Shown here: piece by piece, positions 49,613 through 55,675 of the stretch
How positions within the stretch are numbered: the stretch's first letter is position 1
Layout: each line of letters begins with the position of its first letter
Source of the DNA: Cohnella fermenti
Lineage (GTDB): Bacteria > Bacillota > Bacilli > Paenibacillales > Paenibacillaceae
Length of the DNA: 55,675 bases
Direction of reading: 5' to 3'
Assembly: GCF_004801405.1 (NCBI RefSeq)
Contig: NZ_SSOB01000057.1
Location: forward strand, 1 to 55,675
Made by a program: the position numbers and the translations under genes
Notes under the pieces: model-generated
The model's database searches: none
What the model was told of the DNA's origin: nothing
What the model saw: the letters and a program-made list of their open reading frames with translations, nothing else

Positions 49613-50999
49613 AATCAACCTCGTAGCTGACAGGCGTGCGGTAGAACACGTGCGGAGGGAGGGCCACGGCGCGTTCGCGGCTCCAGCCGTAGCGGCGGAG
49701 CGTCTCGTCGCTGCGGATCGGGCGCAGGCGCTGGCCCTCGCCGTAGAAGAGCCGCCCGTCCGGTCCGGCATATACGCGATGGTCGAGCAGCTCGTGCTCC
49801 TCCCACGGGTCCATCCGGATCGGCCAGCCCTCCGGCAAGGCATGGAGCTGCTCGTAGCGGATGCCTGCCGCTTCCTCCGGCCGCAAGCCGAGCGAGCGGC
49901 ACGAACTCTCGTCGTGGATCGGATACCGGATGCCGTATGCGATCATGTGGGCGCCGCCGCCCGGGTCCCGGGCGAGGAAGCTGTCGGGGTAGTCCCACAT
50001 CAAGCCGGTGAGCGGGCGAATCGGGGTTCCGACAGCGAGTCCGGCCAGAATCGCGTCTGCGCCGAGCGCGACCCGGTCCATCGACATCCCGAGGTGAAGG
50101 AGCGACTCGTACGACGCGACAGGCCGCTTCACGCCTCTCTCCACCCGATAGACGCAGCCGCTTCCGTCCACTCCGTACCAGCCGCCGGGGACGGCAGCGG
50201 AGGTCGGTTCGTGATGCGGGTGCGCCAGCATTCGAATTCCCGGCAGAAAGCCGGGATCGAGCTGCAGAATAAGCCGCTCAGGGTTGAAGCCCCACTTGCG
50301 GAGGAACAGCCGGCGATTCACTCTGGCGATCGCGTACATATCCATCCGGTTGCGGTCGAAGCTCTTGTTCCCCTCGTGATAGACGAATGTATCCCCGGCG
50401 ATCCGCAGGGAGAGCCCGCATCGGAGCGCCCGGTAGCCGTAGTCGATGTCCTCGTAGCCGCCGACCGCGAATTGTTCGTCCAGGGCGCCGAGGGCATCCC
50501 ATGTGCTGCGGCGAAGCAGCATGCAGAAGCCGCTTAAGGAGGTGGCATTCTGCCACCGCCCCGGGTCTTGGAAGTTGAATCCGTCGGCGAAGCGGAAGAA
50601 GGAGTCGTCTCCGGCATAGTGGAAGGGCCGCTTCTGCAGCGGAAGAACGAAGTTGGAGACGGGACCGACGATGCCGACGGCGTCCTGGGACAGCAGGGCG
50701 GCCTGAAGCTGGGGCAGCCAGCGCGGGGAGACGAGCGTGTCGTTGTTGAGCAGAAGGAGCAGCTCCCCGCGCGCCAAGGCGACGCCTTGATTGCAGGAAG
50801 CGGCGAAGCCGGCGTTGCTGCCGTTGCAGACGAAGCGGATGTCGGGCTGCTCGTACAGCCAGCCGATCGTGCCGTCCGTCGAGCCGTTGTCGATGACGAT
50901 GAGCTCATACGGCACGTGAGTCAGCATCCGGATGCTGTTTACGCAGCGCACGGTCTGATCCATGTTGTTAAGCGTCAGCAGAATAATGCTCGTTAACAC
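49611..50999 (-). CDS. Glycosyltransferase family 2 with three C-terminal IExGxRRP-type modules
   Basis: A 462-residue protein. The GT-A domain covers about 1-260 (TSIILLTLNNMDQTVRCVNS, VIDNGSTDGTIGW, LLNNDTLVSP, GGYEDIDYGYRALRCGL). From about 275 to the end are three tandem ~50-residue modules: CVYRVERGVKRPVASYESL, then MIAYGIRYPIHDESSCRSLG, then LFYGEGQRLRPIRSDETL. The start is GTG at 50999, overlapping the upstream stop (GTGTTAA), which implies translational coupling. A longer frame upstream is only the shadow of the neighbouring gene. It closely resembles the 464-residue transferase at 36129. Confidence 0.85.
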   Translation of the reverse strand: MLTSIILLTLNNMDQTVRCVNSIRMLTHVPYELIVIDNGSTDGTIGWLYEQPDIRFVCNGSNAGFAASCNQGVALARGELLLLLNNDTLVSPRWLPQLQAALLSQDAVGIVGPVSNFVLPLQKRPFHYAGDDSFFRFADGFNFQDPGRWQNATSLSGFCMLLRRSTWDALGALDEQFAVGGYEDIDYGYRALRCGLSLRIAGDTFVYHEGNKSFDRNRMDMYAIARVNRRLFLRKWGFNPERLILQLDPGFLPGIRMLAHPHHEPTSAAVPGGWYGVDGSGCVYRVERGVKRPVASYESLLHLGMSMDRVALGADAILAGLAVGTPIRPLTGLMWDYPDSFLARDPGGGAHMIAYGIRYPIHDESSCRSLGLRPEEAAGIRYEQLHALPEGWPIRMDPWEEHELLDHRVYAGPDGRLFYGEGQRLRPIRSDETLRRYGWSRERAVALPPHVFYRTPVSYEVD

Positions 51000-52069
51000 T
51001 CCTTCACCCCCAGCTCCTTGAGCATCCTCACGAAGCGGTCCGCGTACGATTGCAGGGTGAAGTGGTCTCGGATGTGCCGCTCCCCCTGCTTGATCAGCGA
51101 TTCCCGCAGCTTGCCGCTTGTCATCAGCCGAACGACTTGATCCCGCGCCCCTTCCAGGTCGCCGTGATCGTAATAGAGGGCGGTCTTGCCGTCGATGAGT
51201 GCGGAACGGACCCCGTCGGAGTCGCTCGTGACGACCGGACAGCGGCAGCTCAGCGCCTCCAGCGCGGTATAGGGAGCTCCCTCCGCCTTCGACGTCATGC
51301 AGAGCACCCCTCCCGAATCTCCGATAACGGAGTAGAAATCCGGCATTCGCACATGCGCAATGTGGTGTACCTGGAACACCCGCCGGGAGATGCCGAGCGT
51401 CTCGAGCCGAACGTCCAGCTTCTCCTGTTCGCCCGGTTCGGCCAGCCACGGGTCGCTGAACATCCACACCTCCAGCTCCGGAACCCGCTGCGCCGTCATC
51501 GCCGCGATCGTGACGAAGTCGCGCCAGTTCTTGTTCTCATCGAGGCGCCCGATCCACGCGAGCACCGGACGAGGATAGGTCGTGATCCGCTTGTAATGGA
51601 ACTGCTCGGCGTCGAACGGGTTGTTGAACGCGTAGATCGGCTTGGTCGGATAGCGTTCGCGCAGAATGGCGCCGATATGCGGGGTACAGGGGTAGAGGAA
51701 GGCATCCGCATGAGGCTCCAGATAGGAGGCGGCCCCCGTCAGCGCTTCCCGGGCGGTCTTCTGCGGTCCGAAGCCTTGAATCTCGAAGAGGAGCAGCCCC
51801 TTGTAGCCCAAATCACGGAACAGCGCCAACTCCAGGAAAAAAGAAACAACGACGATCGCCGCATAGTTTTCCCGATGGATGAGGGTTCGCAGCTCGGCGG
51901 GATCGCTCGTATAATGGACCGTTATGCCTTCATTGTTCGCAGAGCCGCTTCCGGATCGGAAGTAAAGCAGGTGAGCTTCGATTCCCCGCGCCCCCAGCGC
52001 GCGAACCCTCATTCGATTTAACGTATCGACGCCGCCGCTCGGAAGCACGAACACGAATAGAAGCTTCAT
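50993..52069 (-). CDS. Glycosyltransferase family 4
   Basis: A 358-residue GT-B transferase: LLFVFVLPSGGVDTLNRMR (acceptor half), then PVLAWIGRLDENKNWRDFVT and SKAEGAPYTALEALSCRCPV (donor half, EX7E-type region). It lies second in the minus-strand set, 48 bases after the CgeD-like gene, with AGGAGGGAG before ATG, and overlaps the next start by 7 bases. The acceptor is unknown, but its company suggests the same glycan as the plus-strand island. Confidence 0.87.
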   Translation of the reverse strand: MKLLFVFVLPSGGVDTLNRMRVRALGARGIEAHLLYFRSGSGSANNEGITVHYTSDPAELRTLIHRENYAAIVVVSFFLELALFRDLGYKGLLLFEIQGFGPQKTAREALTGAASYLEPHADAFLYPCTPHIGAILRERYPTKPIYAFNNPFDAEQFHYKRITTYPRPVLAWIGRLDENKNWRDFVTIAAMTAQRVPELEVWMFSDPWLAEPGEQEKLDVRLETLGISRRVFQVHHIAHVRMPDFYSVIGDSGGVLCMTSKAEGAPYTALEALSCRCPVVTSDSDGVRSALIDGKTALYYDHGDLEGARDQVVRLMTSGKLRESLIKQGERHIRDHFTLQSYADRFVRMLKELGVKEC

Positions 52070-52117
52070 CGGTTATCTCCCTCCTCGTTCCGGCTTCGAA
52101 CCTCTTCAGGCTCCCGA

Positions 52118-52843
52118 CTATATGCGCTCGAGCATTTTGTTCAGATAAGGTGCGTATTGATCTCGAACGAAGTTGAATTCCGCGTCGACCGTATCTTTGC
52201 GCTGCCTCGAGCCCATCGCTTCGTGCCAGCGATAGGCGGTTAGCGTCTCGTTGAAGAAGTGGAAGTCGATGCCGGCGATAAACACCCGAAGCCAGTATTC
52301 GTAATCCTGCGTGCAGGTCAATCCTTCGTTAAAAGGGCCGAGCCGCAGCGGAAGGGACCTGTGCATCATGATGGTGCAGCCGTTGATGGGGCAGAAGGTG
52401 AACATGGCGCGAACGAATTCCTTGACGGAAGGGAATTTGACGGCGAGGGAGGATTTAAGCAGCTCGTTGTGCGCGCCGATAAGATCGAAGTCCGTGCAAC
52501 TGATGAGCGCCTGATGCTGCTTCATGTAGGCGACCTGCCTGGCGATTTTGTGGGGATAGAAGCGGTCGTCGGAGCTGAGCCATGCGATGTACTCCCCGGA
52601 AGCCATACGGATTCCGTGGTTCAAGGCGCTTGCCGTGCCGCCGTTGGCCTTGCCCAAGTAATGAATGCGCCGCATGTAGGGGGCCAGCCGTTCCTGATGC
52701 TTCGTAGATCCGTCGTCGACGACGATGACCTCGATGGGGGAATACGTCTGGCTCAGCGCACTTGCGACCGCCTGGTCGACGAATTCGCAATTGTAGAAAG
52801 GAATGACGATGCTGACGAGAGGAGTCTCAGCTTGGGATGTCAT
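52118..52843 (-). CDS. Glycosyltransferase family 2, CgeD-like
   Basis: A 241-residue GT-A transferase, paralogous to the gene ending at 48243: VSIVIPFYNCEFVDQAVASA, VVDDGSTKHQERL, KANGGTASALNHGIRMASGE, WLSSDDRFYPHKI, NGCTIMMHRSLP and TQDYEYWLRVF. AGGAGG lies just before ATG 52843. It is the first of three minus-strand transferases, and a perfect CATACACT lies 29 bases upstream. Two bidirectional copies of the same enzyme at the ends of the island suggest an old duplication. Confidence 0.88.
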   Translation of the reverse strand: MTSQAETPLVSIVIPFYNCEFVDQAVASALSQTYSPIEVIVVDDGSTKHQERLAPYMRRIHYLGKANGGTASALNHGIRMASGEYIAWLSSDDRFYPHKIARQVAYMKQHQALISCTDFDLIGAHNELLKSSLAVKFPSVKEFVRAMFTFCPINGCTIMMHRSLPLRLGPFNEGLTCTQDYEYWLRVFIAGIDFHFFNETLTAYRWHEAMGSRQRKDTVDAEFNFVRDQYAPYLNKMLERI

Positions 52844-52871
52844 GGCAAGCCTCCTGTACCTGAATGGTATC

Positions 52872-52879
52872 AGTGTATG
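52872..52879 (-). promoter_or_regulatory. Possible sigma-E type -10 element before the minus-strand transferases
   Basis: Read on the minus strand, CATACACT is a perfect match to the CATACAMT sigma-E -10 consensus; it is followed by GATA and then the ribosome site. A clear -35 is lacking. The spacing to the start codon (28 bases) is suitable. Confidence 0.4.
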
Positions 52880-52936
52880 AGGACAGGATGCTTGCCGCCA
52901 CGACAGTTGAACCTGTTCATCGGCCTGTTTTGTCGG

Positions 52937-53929
52937 TCAGATGGTCCATTCCAGCAGGAGACCCGCCTGGGATAAGCCGGAGCCGAAGCCGTACAGCGCG
53001 AGGAGGTCGCCGGGCTTGAGCCGATCTTCCTTGACGGCGCCATCGAGCGCAAGCGGAATGGAAGCGGAGGAGGTGTTGCCGAACGACTCCATGCTGATTA
53101 GCGCCTTCTCGGAAGGGAGACCGAGACGCTCGCACATCGATTCCGTCATCCGACGATTGGCGCTGTGCGGAACGAACCAGTCGAGCCGTTCCAGGGGCAG
53201 ACCGGCTCGCGCAAGCAGCCGTTCGACGCCGAGAGGAACCTCGCTGACCGCCCACTTGTATACCTCCCGTCCGTTCTGGACGATTTTCCCATCGCCTGCA
53301 AGCTGTTCTCCTCGCCACAAGTCCGACAGCCCGGCCGCATACACATGCGCCCCGCCCGCGCCGTTCGTATCGGCGTCCGAAGCGAGGAACGCTCCCTTCT
53401 CCGCCCGGTCGACGAGCACGACGCCGGCTCCGTCCCCGAACAGGATACACGTCGAGCGGTCCGAATAGTCCGTCAAGCGGCTCAGCGTCTCGACCCCGAT
53501 GACTGCGATCCTGCGGTAAGCTCCCGTGAGCAGGAGGCCGTTGGCCACCTGCAGGGCGGACACGAAGCCTGCGCAGGCGGCGTTCATGTCGAACGCGAGA
53601 GCGCCCTTCATGCCGAAGGCCGCCTGGACCCGGGAAGCGACCGACGGGAACGGCGAGTCCGGCGTCGTTGTCGCCACGATGATCCCGTCGATCGTCATGG
53701 CGTCGACAGCATACCGTTCGAGCAGGTTGCGCAGAGCCAGAATGGCCAGATCGCTCGAATATTCGCCTTCGGCGGCGATCCGGCGTTCCTTGATGCCGGT
53801 CCGGCGCACGATCCATTCGTCGTTCGTGTCCACCATCCGGGAGAGGTCCTCGTTGGTCAGCCGCCGCTCGGGAGCATAGCTTCCGATTGCCGTAATCGAA
53901 GCTCCGAATTCCGCTCTAAGTTCCGTCAT
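52937..53929 (-). CDS. fabH: 3-oxoacyl-ACP synthase III (KAS III)
   Basis: A 330-residue enzyme that starts fatty-acid synthesis by condensing an acyl-CoA with malonyl-ACP. The Cys-His-Asn triad is visible: NAACAGFVSALQ (Cys), WFVPHSANRRM (His) and ESFGNTSSASIPLAL (Asn). The length and ends are normal. It stands alone: no fabF follows, and three glycosyltransferases lie downstream. GGAGCGG precedes ATG. A FapR-type operator over its transcription start predicts control by malonyl-CoA. Confidence 0.94.
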   Translation of the reverse strand: MTELRAEFGASITAIGSYAPERRLTNEDLSRMVDTNDEWIVRRTGIKERRIAAEGEYSSDLAILALRNLLERYAVDAMTIDGIIVATTTPDSPFPSVASRVQAAFGMKGALAFDMNAACAGFVSALQVANGLLLTGAYRRIAVIGVETLSRLTDYSDRSTCILFGDGAGVVLVDRAEKGAFLASDADTNGAGGAHVYAAGLSDLWRGEQLAGDGKIVQNGREVYKWAVSEVPLGVERLLARAGLPLERLDWFVPHSANRRMTESMCERLGLPSEKALISMESFGNTSSASIPLALDGAVKEDRLKPGDLLALYGFGSGLSQAGLLLEWTI

Positions 53930-53959
53930 GTCGCTTCCGCTCCTTTTTTAACATCTGAT

Positions 53960-53978
53960 ATTAGCATCAGGTACTAAA
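53960..53978 (-). promoter_or_regulatory. FapR operator
   Basis: On the minus strand TTTAGTACCTGATGCTAAT matches the palindromic FapR box (TTAGTACC...TAA type). It overlaps the predicted transcription start of fabH, the usual repressing position. Confidence 0.75.
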
Positions 53979-53981
53979 ACC

Positions 53982-54010
53982 ATTCTATCGGCAAGTCGTG
54001 CGGGTGTCAA
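53982..54010 (-). promoter_or_regulatory. Sigma-A promoter of fabH
   Basis: On the minus strand a perfect TTGACA (54010-54005) and TAGAAT (53987-53982) are separated by 17 bases. Transcription would start near 53975, inside the FapR box. Confidence 0.8.
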
Positions 54011-54082
54011 GGAGGCGGCAAGGAGCAAAGATTCAAACCGGTCCGGCGATCGCGGGGCTTATTCAAGGATTCGATCCCCTAG

Positions 54083-54096
54083 CATAGCGCGCTATG
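54083..54096. repeat. Perfect 14-bp palindrome upstream of the sporulation lipoprotein
   Basis: CATAGCGCGCTATG is its own reverse complement and is flanked by CCCCTAG and GGGGC. It lies about 60 bases before the lipoprotein start and between divergent genes, so it could be an operator for either; it is also short enough to be chance. Confidence 0.4.
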
Positions 54097-54157
54097 GGGC
54101 GGGCACTCTAATTCATGGCGCCGCAACGCCCACATCGCACGAAGGGGGAATCGACTC

Positions 54158-55123
54158 TTGAAAAAAAGTTTGGTCTTCTCGACGCTTGTTCTCTCCACTG
54201 CTCTGGCTGTAACGGGGTGCGCAACGAAGCAGGGGGAGATGAGCACCAAGAACGTAAAGTCGAACGCGTACCGGATGAAGTTCGCCCATGACGGAGCGAG
54301 GGAGTCGAACCGTTACCACGGCATGCAGAAGACGGGAGACAACATCGTCGGCCTCGACGGGCAATCCCATGTGGAGATGAGCCAAGAGATCGCCGACCGA
54401 CTGGCCGCATTGCCGGAGATTAAGTCCGCCCACGTCGGCTTGACGAACAACAACGCCTATGTGGCAGTGGTCCAGGAACGGAACCGCTCTGGCAAGGTAA
54501 CCGCGCATTCGACACGAACTCATACTGTAACTCCGTACAGCACGCGAAGCCTTAGCGGCGTCGATCGCGGCGTAGGGCCGAACAATCCGAATTCCACTAC
54601 CGATACGTATTCGCCGAAGTATTCCCGCTCTTACGGAACGGGAACTGCGGGCACAAATTACGGTACGGGAACGACTGGAACGCACTACGGAACAAGAACG
54701 CCGGGGATGATGGGAACGACCGGAACGATCGGAACGACGGGAACGACGGGAACGACGTACGGAACCGGAACGGCCGGCACCGTGCCGAGCGAAGAATTGT
54801 CCGATGCGCTGAAGAATCAGGTCGCCGATATCGTCAAGGGAATGAACCCGAATATCGACAACGTTTATGTCTCCTCGAACGCCGATCTGTACGGCCGAAT
54901 GGAGAGCTACGCGAACGATGTCCGCGCCGGACATCCGGTCAAGGGCTTCATGGAGGAATTCAGCGCTCTGGTCAGCCGAATTTTCCCGCAGGAAGCGGGC
55001 TCGGGAACAAAACCGCTCTCGGTTGTTCCGCACACGCCGAATACGAACACGTACTCGTCGAACTCGAGCTATTATGCGCCGACCAAGGTCGCTCCGTCCT
55101 ATCATGCCCCAACCGGCAGATAA
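54158..55123 (+). CDS. YhcN/YlaJ-family sporulation lipoprotein with Gly-Thr-rich insert
   Basis: A 321-residue lipoprotein. The signal peptide ends in the lipobox LAVTGC. The conserved region begins near DNIVGLDGQSHVEMSQEIAD and runs through IKSAHVGLTNNNAYVAVV. Its second half continues at ELSDALKNQVADIVKGMNPN with NVYVSSNADLYGRM. Between them lies a ~75-residue low-complexity insert of GTG/TGT/YGTGT units. Family members are spore-associated lipoproteins (germination or cortex). The C-terminus is also Ser/Tyr/Pro-rich. The start is TTG at 54158 behind GAAGGGGG. It supports the spore-former assignment. Confidence 0.88.
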   Translation: MKKSLVFSTLVLSTALAVTGCATKQGEMSTKNVKSNAYRMKFAHDGARESNRYHGMQKTGDNIVGLDGQSHVEMSQEIADRLAALPEIKSAHVGLTNNNAYVAVVQERNRSGKVTAHSTRTHTVTPYSTRSLSGVDRGVGPNNPNSTTDTYSPKYSRSYGTGTAGTNYGTGTTGTHYGTRTPGMMGTTGTIGTTGTTGTTYGTGTAGTVPSEELSDALKNQVADIVKGMNPNIDNVYVSSNADLYGRMESYANDVRAGHPVKGFMEEFSALVSRIFPQEAGSGTKPLSVVPHTPNTNTYSSNSSYYAPTKVAPSYHAPTGR

Positions 55124-55565
55124 CTTGAATTTGCCATTCTCTTCGAATTTGAATCACCGCATTGCATCATGCGATTCCGCAACAGCCGCAGGCGACGCTC
55201 CGTTCGTCTGCGGCTTTCCACCGCCGTACACTACCGTTCGCTCTCGCTGCCAATCCCATCGCCAGCTTCACCGCCGATCTTACCGCCAACTATCATCACC
55301 CAGTCCCACTGCCAACCTCATCGCCAACTTACCGTCAAACTCACTTCCACTCTCATCCCGCCGCCAACTCCCGCCGCCAGCTCCCCTCGCCGGAATTTAT
55401 GCGAAATTTCACATTCGTGCAGCGCGATAATGGGCAAGTTGGACGATTATATGTGAAAAATAGCATACATAGAGAAATTTCCGATTCAGTATGCCGCATA
55501 TATGTTAAAAATCGCATAAAACGCCTCGATTCCTCCGAAATCCAGACAATGAATGTGAAAAACCA
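55124..55565. repeat. Intergenic region with dispersed GTGAAAAACCGCATA-type repeats
   Basis: No gene is supported; the frames seen are low-complexity. Four degenerate copies of the 15.7-kb core word occur at about 55398 (ATGCGAAATTTCACATTC), 55450 (ATGTGAAAAATAGCATAC), 55497 (TATGTTAAAAATCGCATA) and 55551 (AATGTGAAAAACC). The first points one way and the last three the other way. The last copy is cut short at the point where the possible intron begins. Confidence 0.65.
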
Positions 55566-55675
55566 GAGCGACCGAGCATAGGTTGAGTAACTTAGCAGGT
55601 GGAAACCCTGCTTGGAAAAGGCGAAGCCACGCCACCAATAGCGAGTCTTGGAGCGAAGCTGGCAACAGAGTCGTT
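55566..55675 (+). other. Possible 5' end of a group II intron, cut by the window edge
   Basis: From GAGCGACCGAGCATAGG the sequence has short stems typical of the first domain of a bacterial group II intron: AGGTT/AACTT, AGCAGG/CCTGCT around TGGAAAC, and GGCG/CGCC. It reads like intron 5' ends I recall beside LtrA-type genes. The first bases differ by one from the GTGYG consensus. No reverse transcriptase is in the window, so the call depends on the sequence to the right. Confidence 0.35.

Noticed and set aside
48985..49614. Minus-strand frame with repeated NVRYPVPLIGALS units
   Set aside because: It arises from the 51-bp tandem repeat and begins at a TTG without a ribosome site. All frames through the repeat are open for the same reason.
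51000..51467. N-terminal extension of the minus-strand GT2 to 618 residues
   Set aside because: The extra residues lie out of frame over the coding region of the upstream GT4; the real start is GTG 50999 with an overlapping stop.

Overview
The window looks like a chromosomal segment of a spore-forming, high-GC member of the Paenibacillaceae (Paenibacillus/Cohnella type). Support: strong AGGAGG-type ribosome sites, TTG and GTG starts, LplB/YtcP-type sugar ABC permeases beside a membrane-anchored AraC regulator, a YhcN/YlaJ-type sporulation lipoprotein, CgeB-family and CotSA-like glycosyltransferases, a WIAG-tail repeat protein, and recognisable MntR and FapR operators. No rRNA, tRNA or CRISPR array was seen.

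Layout. (1) 1-2330: an AT-rich decayed gene split by a complete IS630-family element (212-1760, TA duplication); the reading frame rejoins if the element and one TA are removed. (2) 2331-15447: a carbohydrate-use locus. A membrane AraC-type regulator ends in a terminator. Seven same-strand genes follow: FAD oxidoreductase, two permeases, solute-binding lipoprotein, a 1419-residue secreted beta-helix protein ending in a cohesin-like domain, an SGNH esterase and a small glyoxalase-fold protein. (3) 15448-16044: a 52-bp tandem repeat array. (4) 16085-24350: metabolic and regulatory genes: aminotransferase, FMN split-barrel protein, a MocR-type regulator lacking its PLP lysine, an AraC regulator, phosphatidylserine decarboxylase, a CotSA-like glycosyltransferase and mntH with an MntR site. 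(5) 24621-30731: a giant protein built from about 170 ten-residue repeats with a WIAG-type C-terminal domain. (6) 31192-48243: a same-strand island of glycosyltransferases, nucleotide-sugar enzymes and five small proteins, many overlapping by ATGA or GTGA. (7) 48244-49610: non-coding tandem repeats. (8) 49611-53929, minus strand: fabH under a FapR-type operator, then three more glycosyltransferases. (9) 54158-55123: sporulation lipoprotein. The right edge holds dispersed repeats and what may be the 5' end of a group II intron.

How it fits together (inference). Regions 5-8 read as one system. The giant Ser/Thr-rich repeat protein would be a spore-surface fibre, analogous in role to collagen-like BclA. 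The island would make nucleotide sugars (a 2-epimerase, a 4,6-dehydratase and an RmlD-type reductase suggest an acetamido-deoxy-L-hexose such as QuiNAc or FucNAc) and attach them with at least ten glycosyltransferases. Two sequence modules tie the island together. One is a run of aromatic-x-x-Gly tetrads beside an Arg-rich disordered tail, in two CgeB proteins, two other transferases and two small proteins. The other is a ~50-residue module with a VYxIExGxRRP core, present six times in three transferases. Near-consensus CATACAAT/CATACACT elements before two of the transcription units suggest mother-cell sigma control, but -35 elements are not convincing.
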